Shown: piece after piece, positions 1 through 10,579 of the stretch
Numbering within the stretch: the stretch's first letter is position 1
Layout of the letters: every line of letters starts with the position of its first letter
From: Brachionus rotundiformis
Lineage: Eukaryota; Rotifera; Eurotatoria; Ploima; Brachionidae
Direction of reading: 5' to 3'
NCBI GenBank assembly: GCA_016802295.1
Contig: JAESIW010000122.1
Span: 124,001-188,000 of the forward strand
Length of the DNA: 64,000 nucleotides
Program-made: the position numbers and the translations under genes
The notes under the pieces: model-generated
The model's database searches: none
What the model was told of the DNA's origin: nothing
What the model saw: only the letters and a program-made list of their open reading frames with translations

Positions 1-3000
1 ATAATTTAATAAAATGATAATTTATGTAAACTTGAACATTAGTTTGTGTTCAAAGGGAAGTAATTTTCTCCCTACAAAACATATTTTAGGTAGTTTTTTT
101 TCATTATTTTAAAAATACAAATTGACATTTTTGATTGATTAAAAATTGTTCTCAATCAATACTTATTATGTTCACGGTTGTTTAAGTAGTATTAAACAAA
201 AATGCTTATAATTGCTTGCACAAGCACTCATAATTCATCTACTTGATTGAATGAATATAATTATTACTTAATTCATAACACAAACTTGACTGTCTATCAA
301 CGGGCCCTCGTATCAATTATTGCTATTGTCATGCTGCTTGTCATGGACATGGCAAGCGGCGACCAGAATCCAACCCTTCATGATATTTGACTTATAAATA
401 GTACATTTCAAAAAATGAATTTAAAAAATGAGCTAAGCTTCTATTTTCCAACAACAAAAAATAAAACAAAATAACAAAACTAAATTCGAATAATGATTTT
501 ATTATAATCAAAGCAATCAATATAAAATATATTTGAAAAAATATATGACTAAAAAATCTTAATTTCCTTTATTTAAAATACAAAATAATTTTTTTTGTTG
601 TAACATTAATTTTAGAAGTAATGATTTAAAATTGAATAAATAGAACACAAATACTCAAGGCAAAAATGATTTATTAGGTTGACTGACATGTAAATATTGG
701 TACATATGCTTGCGAGTATGTAATTTCCTAAAGCGATTTGGCTAAGAGAGCTAATCCTCAAGAGTGTGAGAGTCCTCGTTAGATTTAACAGTCTGTGCAA
801 GGACTAAATTCATAAAGGCAATAGCCAGACTGTTCTTGCGTCTCTATGTCTATGTCACATGATCAATACATGTGCAATGCAGAATTGTTCTCTTAAATCG
901 TATAGTCACGCTTAACTAAATCTCACTTAATTGCAATAATTTTTTTTTAAATTTAAAACTAATTAACTAAATTTTTTAATAAAAAATCTACCATTTTTTC
1001 ATTGTTGCTGGTTAAAAAATTGGGTTTTTATTTTTTTTAAATATTTTCGGATTTGGAAAAACTACCATGAAATGTTTAATTAAAAAATAAATTTCTTAAA
1101 AAAATTGCTTCTTATAGCAACTCATATATTATTAAGTAATAATATTAATGTGATTAAATAAAACAAATTTTAATTTTTCTTATTTCAGAAACATAAAATT
1201 CTTTTTTTTTCATCAAAGACCTAAAAGTGGCTTGATTAAATAATTTCTTAAATAAACTATAAATCAAACATTTTTTAAATAATTAATTTTTAGTAATAAA
1301 GTAATCGTCTATATAGTGTTTCTATTAATTAATTGATTAAAAATATACCAATAAATTAATGACCGTGGTCCTGGGTATTAAATTAGTAGATGAGGCACAT
1401 TGAAATCTAAAAATTTATCTATAATATCAACTCTTAAATAACATGGGTTTTATATTTGAATAGAGGAAATACGTTTTGGTGACAATTACGCCAAAGCCGA
1501 AAAATTCACTCATCTAAGTAATATTATCACTAGGCTTTAAGCGACATTCTTACAACACTTCACACTTTGAGCCAAAGAAAAGAATTAAATTTATATTCTT
1601 CATATTTGTCCTAGAGTAACAGCTCAGTTGATAATTGAAATTAAATTTTGCATCTTATCACTTATTCATTTATTTTTTTTATATATTTAGTTAATAAACA
1701 TTTCTCTTATGAATTAAATTAAAATATGAGAAAAAAAAAGATAGGAAAAAATAAGGATCTTAATTATCCTAATTGTTTTGCGCGTTGGGTGACCTTGTTA
1801 GAGCCAACTGGAATCGATTAATTTGGTACTTGCTTTACTTTTGTTGTGGTGAAGTATCTGTCAATAAATAGCACTAATTTGGTATTAAGAGAGTGTCGAG
1901 CGATGACGACGATAAAAGATACTCAAACTATGAAAATAATTTATTATTATTTTCAAAATATAGAATATTAATAAAAAATCAATAATAGTATAGCAGGAAA
2001 CAAACAAAATATATAAAGCAAAGATTTTTTTAACCAAATGCCTGACTTTGGATACTGTTCAAACAAACTATTTAAAATTTTTTAGATTTTTTTTTTTAAT
2101 TTTTTTTAAAGATTAAGAATACATGTTGTCATGGAAAATCTACTTGATTAAAAAATCCTAAAGTATTAACATCATTAACTAACTATGTTTATAGACTAAT
2201 ATGGTTGCATAGGTCTTAATTGGCTTCAAATTGAGTAATCGAGTTTTTATTTTCTGAATTTATCAACTTATCTTATTGTTAATTTGAGCAATTAAGATTA
2301 GTAATTGCTTGTCTATATCTGAGTGTTTACCTAATGCAGTAGATTCTGTACGTGGTCGCCCTACTCAATTTTCACCCGATCCATTTCCATCTACGTAATT
2401 ACTTATTGATTTTTTTTGCTTGTCCCCCTCTACTCTCTTTCCACAAAGTGCTAATGTTTCTTTTTTATATTATTCAGTAGTTTTGATAAATCAATTCTGA
2501 CAATTATGTAAAATTTGATTATCGAGCAAGAAATTAAAATATCTTGATTAAGATAAAATTAGACCATAAAAAAGAGAAGTTAATGAAAAAAACTTAATTA
2601 GATTTTTGTTATCTGTTTGGAAAAGATTAAAAAGGGTCTGACAGCACCCCAAAGCCCGAATTTTCCAAACTTTATTTCACTAATTATTGAAATTTTATAA
2701 AACATTTTTTTTTTAATTTTAAAAAATAAAAATAATAAAAATTTTAGCATTTTTAATTTTTCAGATGAAAAAATTTGGTCGTAATTCTAATTATTTATAT
2801 TTAACTGCCAATATCTGGATCATGTTAAAAAATAGATTCAATAAATAACAAAATAGATATTTATTATATTTGCTAGTAAATTTGATATTGATTGAAATTT
2901 ACAGCCTTTTTTTAAATGTGTTCAGCATAGTTGTCTCTTTTTTTCCCATGAAAAAAAATTAATTTAATTTCATTAGACTAATTAAGTAATTAAATTAATT

Positions 3001-3132
3001 TTTTTATGCTAAAATTTCCAATTATTAAATGCTTCGTTACTCGCTTGATTATAAAAAAATTGATTAAAATTTAATATACTATTAAATTGAATATTAAATG
3101 TAAAATAATTATTTATGCGCATAAAAATATAA
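1..3132. other. AT-rich intergenic stretch
   Basis: No convincing gene on either strand. The sequence is mostly A/T runs with stop codons in all frames. One short, more GC-rich patch at about 300-390 reads on + as a hydrophobic stretch followed by a polar tail and a stop near 390. It could be a terminal exon fragment, but no splice acceptor or homology supports this. Confidence 0.6.
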
Positions 3133-3204
3133 GGCCTGATGGTCTAGTGGTATGATTCTCGCTTTGGGTGCGAGAGGCTCCGGGTTCGATCCCCGGTCAG
3201 GCCC
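3133..3204 (+). tRNA. tRNA-Pro (UGG)
   Basis: A 72 nt cloverleaf. The acceptor strand GGCCTGA pairs with TCAGGCC and is followed by discriminator C. The anticodon arm is CTCGC-TTTGGGT-GCGAG, giving anticodon TGG (proline). The T arm is CCGGG-TTCGATC-CCCGG. Internal A-box-like and B-box (GGTTCGATCCC) elements are present. A T run follows immediately, as expected for RNA polymerase III termination. No CCA is encoded. The same 72 nt sequence occurs at 8906-8977 (-) and 9085-9156 (+). Confidence 0.97.
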
Positions 3205-3437
3205 TTTTTTATTTCCATTTTAATAAAATCATAATACTATTACAAAATATATTTATTAAAAATTTTAAAAATAATTTTGTCAAGGAAAATTAATGATTTT
3301 TGATGGTAAAAATAGGCACAAAGATACCAATTAAAATCTAATAAATTTTAAAAAATTTATTAAACACCTTGAATAAACAAATATTATTAATCGATTTAGA
3401 CATATATTTACACAATAAAAATGAATTTAATTTAAAA

Positions 3438-3707
3438 CTATATGCCAATTAGTTTGTTAACACTCTCATATTTCCAATTTTCTTCCTCTATGTCATTTAA
3501 CAAAAGTCTGAGCTTGTCTATTCGGTCCTTGTGAGCTTCTTTGACTGAAATAGAGTGCTCATTTTCAGCGTGTACGTTCGCCAAAGCCTTCTCAGCAATG
3601 TCCAGTTTGGATAGCAGGCTATTGGCCAGAACTATGGAGTGCTCATCAGTAGACACACTGCCTGGTGTTTGGAACAAGGCTTTGCGCGAATTATTTATCC
3701 TTGCCAT
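3438..3707 (-). CDS. ANAPC16: Anaphase-promoting complex subunit 16 homolog
   Basis: An 89-residue single-exon protein. APC16 is a small metazoan subunit of the anaphase-promoting complex, the ubiquitin ligase that drives mitotic exit. An RKALF motif near residue 8 corresponds to the conserved N-terminal PRKALF of APC16. The C-terminus, DRIDKLRLLLNDIEEENWKY followed by a short VNKLIGI-type end, matches the family's end (KLxxLVEELExDEWRFxPIEQLLGF) in spacing and character. The middle is predicted helical and poorly conserved. It is slightly shorter than the vertebrate protein, mainly at the N-terminus. The ATG at 3707 is the first in frame. It lies about 180 bp downstream of CLP1 on the same strand. 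The assignment rests on remembered family sequence, not a search. Confidence 0.75.
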   Translation of the reverse strand: MARINNSRKALFQTPGSVSTDEHSIVLANSLLSKLDIAEKALANVHAENEHSISVKEAHKDRIDKLRLLLNDIEEENWKYESVNKLIGI

Positions 3708-3888
3708 CTTTTTTTTTTATTAAATTTTTTAATTAAATTGATTAAAATTAAACATTAAGTCAAAAATAGAAATAACTCTATTTCATTAGAATTCAAATAT
3801 AAATTTAATATTTATTCAAATATATTAAAAAATTTAAATTAAACTTTAAAGTAAATAAAAAAAAAATCGAATTTTTATTTTAATAAAT

Positions 3889-5446
3889 CTACTTCAAATC
3901 TACAAACTGTATTTCACTGGCTAGCAGAATGGTATTTGGCAAAGGTTTGGGCTGAGGTGACAAAACTGTAAATGTTCCCTTTTCCTGATCAACTTTTGTT
4001 CTAAAAAAAATGTATTAACTAGTTGTCATGGCAACCAACAAGTCCAACTTACACAACTAAAAATCCAGCAACATTGGTCTCGATTATATTTGATGTGTCT
4101 GTGTCATCTTCAGCATAGCTTACCGCTAATAAATGATTGACTAAATTAGACGCTTTGAGGAAAAAAATTAATTAAAAAATAATAAATTTCTAATTTATCT
4201 ATTACACGGTGTAGTGGCAAATATTTTAGTTGAATTGTCTTCTGTTTTCATTCCCATTGGCAATAAATGATCTGGTAATTGAGGCGTGCCTATCTTGTAT
4301 ATTTTAACCTCATTGAATCCAATTTCGATGCTATGCGGATACAAAGGCTTTTGAACAGTGCCATAAAAATACTCGCTAATTTTCAAATTTTTGCTTTGGG
4401 TCTTTACATCATGAGATTTTTGAACCACACCACCAGACTTTGGCAAAGATAAAACTTTTATATAATCAGGCAAATCTCTTTTAAGCTCAACTCTTAGTCT
4501 TTCTTGGTCAAGTACCAAAATTACACTAACCTCGAACTCATTTGCCGCATGAAAAAGACTCTTCAAGCCTTCATCTTTAATCCATCCAGACGTGTTTATA
4601 ATTACACCACTGTATAAACTGTTGGCTATTAATTCAGAACGAAAGCTAATTGCATCACGTAGTGATGTAATTAATCTTCGGTAAAGAACTGGGTTCTCAC
4701 CTGGGCTCTTGTAGCCGAAGTTATAGGTTATTTGAGAGTCTGTGCTAAAACCTTCGTCTACCAGAGCAGTTCTTTCGACTACCAAAGCGCTTAGTGTGCC
4801 TGGTAGAGATATAGAATTTTGGTTTACATCTAAATCGACAAATATGGGAAAATGGCCTGATCTGACCGCCCAATTGAGCAACATTCTGCATAGTGTTGTT
4901 TTTCCAACATCGTCCGGGCCCACCACCATCACCCTGGGACCGGCTGTTTTGGTCTCTTCGGCTTTAATTCTGAGCTGCTCAAGAGCTGTATGAATGTTGA
5001 CATAGTAGACCATTGGCGTCTCTTTGGCAACATACGCATCTTCTAAATTTCCTGTCATTTTAATTGGTGTTAAGGTTAAATAGAATATGCTGGAAAAAGT
5101 AGGAAAAAAAGTAATTAAAAAAGGATATTGTAAGTGTACATCCATGCCAAGTAAAAACAGCAAATTTGCCACCGTTTTGGAAAGTGTATTCTTTATTTTT
5201 GGACAATTCGGTGCCGAATATTTCAGCAAAGCCTGATTTCAACTAGATAAAAATGTTTTTAGATAAAATATTAATTTGGAAATATGAGCCATACCTGGAC
5301 AGTACATTTAGTAGATGTTTCTATACGAAGCTCGCTCAAAGGATCAATGGTAAAGTCTTGCTGGTAATTTATGATTTAAATTTAGGAAAATTAAATTATC
5401 TGGTTTTAGCTGGCCTTACCGTTCTGGGCTTTTCAGATTTATCCAT
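3889..5446 (-). CDS. CLP1: Polynucleotide kinase / pre-mRNA cleavage factor CLP1
   Basis: RNA 5'-kinase and subunit of the mRNA 3'-end cleavage complex and the tRNA-splicing endonuclease complex; nuclear. Six exons: 5446-5420, 5360-5295, 5242-5129, 5058-4206, 4152-4053 and 4000-3889. They close in phase to 423 aa, close to the human length. The N-terminal domain contains AEIFGTEL and FTWHGC; Walker A GPDDVGKTT lies at about residues 115-123; VLDQERL, ELKRDLP, LPKSGGVV and the C-terminal domain (VAGFLVV, LSPQPKPLP) follow. Introns are 52-59 nt GT-AG, except the one between exons 3 and 4 (5059-5128). That intron has no usable GT-AG pair and looks U12-type. The start is the first ATG of a 27 nt first exon. 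Confidence 0.93.
5059..5128 (-). other. Candidate U12-type (minor spliceosome) intron in CLP1
   Basis: Read on -, exon 3 ends ...CTTACA and is followed by ATATCCTTTTTT, a match to the U12 5' splice site (A/G)TATCCTTT. CCTTAAC, the U12 branch-site core, lies 10 nt before ...CCAATTAAA|ATGACAGG. Ending the intron there (AT...AA) keeps the frame and restores the family's exact spacing between the FTWHGC motif and GNLEDAYVAKETP. The nearby AC and AG ends break the frame or hit a stop. The donor and branch matches are seen directly; the exact 3' end is inferred. Confidence 0.6.
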
Positions 5447-6051
5447 TTTTATTCTAAATAGCTTCAAGAAATAATTTTTAATATATTGAAAATAAATGCT
5501 TATGTATCATCTTTTTAATTTACAATATTAAATTAACATTTGAGTTTTTTTCAAATAAAATTTAATTAAAAAATGTTTTAAATATTTGAGCGATATAGAA
5601 AAATATGGAAAAAATTCTATCTTAATATTTATTCAAAATAAATTTGTATTGATTATTATCTATTTGACGAAACAAAAATATTAATCAAGTAAAAAATGCC
5701 ATTCAAATAAAGATTAATGCTTCATAGGGTATGTCTAATTGTTATGAATATCATAAAATTTAATAAACGAATTAGCTTAATAAATTAATTTAAATTGGTC
5801 ACCAAGTGAGTTGATAAACTGGAAGAGAACATTAAGTTAGGATGTTCATTTTTACATTTAATCTTTGACCAAAATTCAACAATTGTTGGTAATCAAAAAA
5901 GTATAGTAGCAATCATTTTTCAATCAATAAATCAATCAATCAAAGAACAGATGTAGAAAAATATTATAAAAATAATTATTTTTGAAAAAATCATAAAATA
6001 AAATAAAAAAAAATAAAAAATTTTTCTATCTGACCAAAAGTTAGAACATAT
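5447..6051. other. Intergenic, with CLP1 upstream region
   Basis: AT-rich and without a gene. The CAATCAATAAATCAATCAATC stretch near 5925-5945 resembles sequence before the third repeat copy (near 35420-35440), so the repeat's flank may extend here. Confidence 0.5.
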
Positions 6052-6668
6052 AAACTGTTTATTTTGTTAGATTGGATAAATTAATTTACATGACTAAAGT
6101 AGACCAAAAGGGTATAAATAGGATGTCATTTGCATTCATTTTTTAAATTTGAAAAATTTTCAAAAAGATTTTTATTGAAAAAAGAATGGAACAAAAGCAA
6201 AAGTCACCATAACTCTGCCGATCCGCAGGTCCCAAGCCCTGATGAAAAAAGAGGAGGGTGGTGGCAGCCACATGCATCGTATGTGCATGTGGTCTTTCAC
6301 GTAGTCTGAAGAAGAGCTGTATGGCGGGTACATAGGCCTACGGGTCTTTGTCCAAGTCTTGTCGTATGAGGGCGCCGCTGGCTTCGACCATCTCCCAGTA
6401 TAGAATCCGAAAGGAGCGAGAATCTGCTGTACAGCTGACCCTCTGCAGACAGTACGTAACTTTGGAAGCCTTAAGTTAAGACTTTTAAGTCGCTTGGTTT
6501 GTGGTTCCAAGCTAGTCTAAATAGTTGCCGAGTACACAGCCAATTTAAAGTGCTCGGATGAGTGCCGCTATTTAGGATGAACGTCCCACTGGCTTCTTAG
6601 GGAAAGGTTGGCCGTCATAACTCTGCCAAAGCCGGTCCCAAGCCCGGTTGTGAAAAGAGGAGGGTGAC
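6052..6668 (+). repeat. Dispersed repeat family, copy 1
   Basis: First of three close copies (others at 21432-22076 and 35528-36168). It starts with an AT-rich leader containing ACATGACT...GTAGACC and a TATA-like GGTATAAATAGGATG. A GC-richer core of about 450 bp follows. The core begins with CACCATAACTCTGCCGATCC...GGTCCCAAGCCC...GAGGAGGGTGG (about 6207-6263). It ends with the related CATAACTCTGCC...GGTCCCAAGCCCGG...GAGGAGGGTGAC (about 6614-6668), an imperfect direct repeat about 400 bp away. No long coding frame is shared by all copies; the short frames inside are probably chance. This copy lacks an insertion (TATCTCAATTGAAAGAGAG) present in the other two. It is probably a non-autonomous mobile element of unknown class. 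Confidence 0.85.
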
Positions 6669-7212
6669 AAATAAATTAGAATTGGTTTTGATAGCATTTT
6701 AATTATTAAATAGATTAGAGCAAACTAAAACTTAATTTATTTAGTTTAAAATGCGAAAAATTCATAAGATACAAATATCTTATTTGATCAAAATTTACAA
6801 TAATTTTTTAATTTAATCATAAGTTAAGTTATCTATTTGATTAAATTTAAATATTATTTTTATATATTTTTATTTATAATAAAAGTCAACATTGACTGTA
6901 TTTAAAAAAAAAACTTTTTCTAGTAATAAATAAAATTAATTTAGAATATCTTATCTTTTCAAATAAAAAGAAAAAAATAAATTTCGTCTGGCATACTTTG
7001 GTAAAATTGTTCGCTTATTTCTGTTTATAACCATTATATTTTATAATTTAACTAAATATTACATAATAACCATTATTATAATTTCTAAAGTTGAGTTTTA
7101 AAAATGTGTATTTTGAAATTTTGCTTAAAAATCCTTGATCAGCTTAAATTTTCATATCGCTTTGCTCATCTACCAAAGTGCAAAAATAAACTATTTTTAT
7201 TTCTAAGTAGAT
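6669..7212. other. Intergenic, AT-rich
   Basis: Nothing recognised beyond A/T-rich sequence. It contains the presumed promoter region of the ABHD gene that starts at 7213, with no clear motif. Confidence 0.5.
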
Positions 7213-8572
7213 ATGACAGATAGCTTATTTAAAGCAGACGGTGGTCAAAAGTTGGCCAGAATAGAAACATTCCCTCTTGAATTTACCGTAGACACCACCA
7301 ATGATCCCAAGGACAGCACAGAGGCTGTAATTGAGAAAACCGCTGCTGAAATGGTATCCATCACAACACCGGTAGATAACACTACACAAAGTGTAGCTGT
7401 CACATCGTAAAATAGCCAAAAATAAAATCAAAGTATTTAAGTTCTTAATTTAGGATATATCAATCTTGGAATCCATGGAATTGGTTAATGTCCAGCATAA
7501 ATTTAATAGAAAACATAGAGACAAGTATGTTCAAGTGTGTCAAGTCATCGTTGGAACGCTACTATGTCAATATTCGCAACAACAGTCTCAACATTTGGAC
7601 AGTTAGTGCCAATAGGGAGTCAAAAAATATTCCCATAGTTCTTGTTCATGGTTTTTGTGGCGGTGTTGCCATGTGGATACCAAACATAGACTATTTGAGC
7701 GAGTCAAGACCTTTGTATGCTTTTGACTTGTTAGGCTTTGGTCGTAGCTCTAGGCCTAGTTTTAGCTCAGATCCGATTGTAGCCGAGACTCAATTTGTAG
7801 AGTCGATTGAAGATTGGCGCAAGGAGATGAAACTTGAGCAATTTATTCTGCTAGGACATAGTTTTGGTGGTTATTTGTCCACAGCATACACCATTAAGTA
7901 TCCGCAGCGAGTTCGAGCCCTCATCTTGGCCGATCCATGGGGTTTTCCAGAAAAACCGACCACCAAATCGGACGTCCAAATGCCCATGTGGATTAGAGTG
8001 ATAGCCAAAGCGAGCCAATACCTCGGACCACTGTCTGTGCTTAGAGCAACAGGAACCTTTGGTGTCCGTGTTCTGAAACATTTGAGGCCTGATTTTAGGA
8101 GAAAATATGTCAATTTGTTAGATGATCCAGATGCCATTTATGATTACATTTACCACGCAAACAGGTTTCATCCAAGTGGTGAAGCCGGCTTCAGAGCCAT
8201 TGCTGAATATTTTGGTTTTGCGAAAAATCCAATGATTCACCGAATTGACAAAGTAAGTGACAATATACCAATATGGTTCATTTATGGCAGTAGGTCTTGG
8301 ATTGGCAGTGAGCCTGGTTTTACTTCTATTAGTCTAAGACAAAACTCGGTCTCTACTTCTGTAAAGGTATTTGAAAATTAAAAAATAATTAATTTTTTTC
8401 AAATTTCTTAATTAATCAATTTATTAAAAAGATAATAACTGGCGCTGGTCATCACGTATACGCTGATAAGCCTAACGAATTTAATGAATATGTCAAGTAT
8501 ATATTTGAGTTAATTGAAGAGTATGATATGAGAGAGGACTTGGACTCTGAAGCTGTCCAAGTTGACCAATAA
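7213..8572 (+). CDS. ABHD4/ABHD5-type alpha/beta hydrolase
   Basis: Lipid-metabolism hydrolase or co-activator of the CGI-58 family. Three exons: 7213-7406, 7454-8366 and 8432-8572, with introns of 47 and 65 nt. The first exon's open frame appears to end at a TAA at 7408, but splicing at 7406/7454 removes it and adds the tryptophan-rich SIYQSWNPWNWLM. This corresponds to the Trp-rich lipid-droplet anchor of ABHD5. Then come FKCV, VHGFCGG (oxyanion loop), AFDLLGFGRSSRP, QFVESIEDW, the nucleophile elbow GHSFGG, DPWGFPE, LRPDFRRKY and GAGHHVYAD. The last holds the catalytic His and the HX4D motif. Serine is present, as in ABHD4 and unlike the Asn of vertebrate ABHD5. The acid usually found near GARSCID reads GSRSWIG here. 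AATAAA overlaps the stop codon. The ABHD4 versus ABHD5 choice is unresolved. Confidence 0.92.
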
Positions 8573-8905
8573 AGAGATTTTTTCTTTACTTTTGTATACC
8601 GGTGTTTTTTAAATATTAAATTGTTTATATCACATTTAATTAAGTCACATTGATTGGCCATCAATGCGGCTTTTATGGCTATTTTCTATTCATTTAAATT
8701 TTATTTATTAAATAAATATTTTATAGTTATTAATTATAAAGAAAAATGGTTTTTTAAATAAAATTTTTTTCTGATAAAGTAGCGCTTATCTTTTTGTTTC
8801 AAAGCATTTTCAAAGTTTCATTGCATTTTTTATCATTATCATTTAAGAATTTTCTAATGGTAAAAAAGTCTTTCCAAAGTTGAAAGAAAAATAAAATTTC
8901 AAAAA
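8573..8905. other. Intergenic, AT-rich
   Basis: Downstream of the ABHD gene. No gene or clear signal seen. Confidence 0.5.
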
Positions 8906-8977
8906 GGGCCTGACCGGGGATCGAACCCGGAGCCTCTCGCACCCAAAGCGAGAATCATACCACTAGACCATCAGGCC
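8906..8977 (-). tRNA. tRNA-Pro (UGG)
   Basis: Same 72 nt sequence as the copy at 3133-3204, on the opposite strand: GGCCTGA/TCAGGCC acceptor stem, TTTGGGT anticodon loop, GGTTCGATCCC B box. On the minus strand it is followed by TTTTTG, a terminator-like T run. With the + strand copy at 9085-9156 it forms an inverted pair separated by 107 bp. Confidence 0.97.
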
Positions 8978-9084
8978 ATGTAAATAAACATTGTTAAAAT
9001 TTTATTAATTTTATTTAAAATAAATTATTCTAATTAATTTTTTTTACTTAAATAAGTTGATAAATAAAAATTTTTATTGCACAA

Positions 9085-9156
9085 GGCCTGATGGTCTAGT
9101 GGTATGATTCTCGCTTTGGGTGCGAGAGGCTCCGGGTTCGATCCCCGGTCAGGCCC
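9085..9156 (+). tRNA. tRNA-Pro (UGG)
   Basis: Third copy of the 72 nt tRNA-Pro, divergent from the one at 8906-8977 and followed by TTTTT. It ends only 53 bp before the MTG2 start codon, so the MTG2 promoter or 5' leader must lie within or upstream of this tRNA or in that short gap. Confidence 0.97.
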
Positions 9157-9209
9157 TTTTTAAAAACATATTTTTGCTTAAAATTTATCTATTTTTTTTT
9201 GCCAAAGAT

Positions 9210-10349
9210 ATGATTCTAAAACGATATTTCAATAGCTCAATTAAATCATTGGGAAAAAGCCTCTCGTCTGATCCAATATTACCAAAAAAAATAAAAAAAG
9301 ATACTCTATCCATAGTAGTTATTTATTTTAAATTAATAATTAAATAAATTTAAATTGATTTTTAAATGCAGTCACAATTTTTTATTGACCAAAAGACACT
9401 TAGAGTTAGAGCAGGCAATGGAGGAGATGGCTTGGTCTCATTCATGCATCTAAAAGGAAATGAATTCGCCGGACCTGACGGTGGCGACGGTGGCAATGGC
9501 GGTCATGTCATTTTTAAAGTAGAACCAGGTCTAAAATCTTTGAACAAAATACAAAGTTTATACGAAGCTGAAAATGGCCAAGAGGGAAGATCATTTCACA
9601 TGAAGGGAAAAAGTGCACAGCACATGGTCATCAATGTTCCAGTGGGAACAATTTTTAAATCTGAAAATGGTGACTTGATTCAGGAACTGGACGAAAAGAA
9701 GCCAATGTTTGTCGCAGCTAGAGGTGGAGCGGGGGGAAAGGGCAACCATTACTATCTGTCCAACGACAACAAGCGCCCATTACAATTCGAGCCAGGACAC
9801 AAGGGCCAGCAATTTGTCTACAACTTGGAACTTAAGTTGATTGCTGACGCCGCATTTATTGGATATCCAAATGTTGGAAAGTCTTCACTACTAAATGCAC
9901 TCACCAGAGCTAGAGCCAAGATTGGCGACTACTCTTTTACCACTTTGCATCCTCATGTAGGTGTGGTCGAGTATGGAGACTTCAAACAAATATCAATCGC
10001 AGACTTACCTGGTATTTTGCCAGATTTGACGCGCGGCCTTGGCACCAAATATCTCCACCATTTAGAAAAGTGTAAAATTTTAATTCTGGTCATTGATTTA
10101 TCTGCCAATCCAGACCTGCAATTGCAAGACATGCTCCAAGTTCTGGATGTTTATAACTCTAATTTATTAAACAAAAAGCCTAAATTAGTAATTGGGCATA
10201 AAATAGATAAAGACGAGTCCAAAAACAATTTTGATAAATTTAAAAATAAAACTCATTTGCCAATTGTACCAATGTCGGCACAGAAGAAAATTAATCTAAC
10301 TAAATTTTTAAAAATTTTACGTCATACATATGAGAACTGCGACGATTAA
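9210..10349 (+). CDS. MTG2: Mitochondrial OBG-family GTPase (MTG2/GTPBP5)
   Basis: GTPase for mitochondrial large ribosomal subunit assembly. Two exons: 9210-9314 and 9372-10349, with a 57 nt intron (CATA|GTAGTT...ATGCAG|TCACAA), giving 360 aa. The first exon is a 35-residue basic, Ser/Lys-rich leader (MILKRYFNSSIKSLGKS...), as expected for a mitochondrial presequence. The glycine-rich OBG domain follows, with RAGNGGDG, PDGGDGGNGG and ARGGAGGKGN. Then comes the G domain: GYPNVGKSS (G1, about residue 200), FTTLHPHVG (G2), DLPGI (G3), and GHKID in place of the usual NKxD (G4). Without the first exon the protein would start at the ATG inside the splice acceptor, which is less likely. AATAAA is at 10376-10381. 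Confidence 0.93.
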
Positions 10350-10579
10350 TTTTTTTGTCCTTAAAAAATTAGCCTAATAAAGTGTTAAATTAAAAAGTGT
10401 ATTTTTAAAGGGCATTTTTTATTTTAAAGACAAATATTCCAATTAATGGACAATCCAGTTAGGCATTCGAACATTCGAACTGTAACAAACTGATTAATAC
10501 TATTGATATAAATTCAGAAAATACTTTACCATAAAGCATACCATCTAAATTTAAACATAAAAAAAAAAAAAAACAAAAA

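Noticed and set aside
6180..6670. Possible hammerhead ribozyme: CTGATGA in the 5' motif and GAAAC in the 3' motif of the repeat copies.
   Set aside because: The two core pieces lie in different motif copies and I could not draw the required stem II and stem III around either. A computed fold is needed before any such claim.
9120..9347. 75-codon + frame beginning inside the third tRNA gene.
   Set aside because: Its first part is tRNA sequence. Only the section from the ATG at 9210 is used, as MTG2 exon 1.
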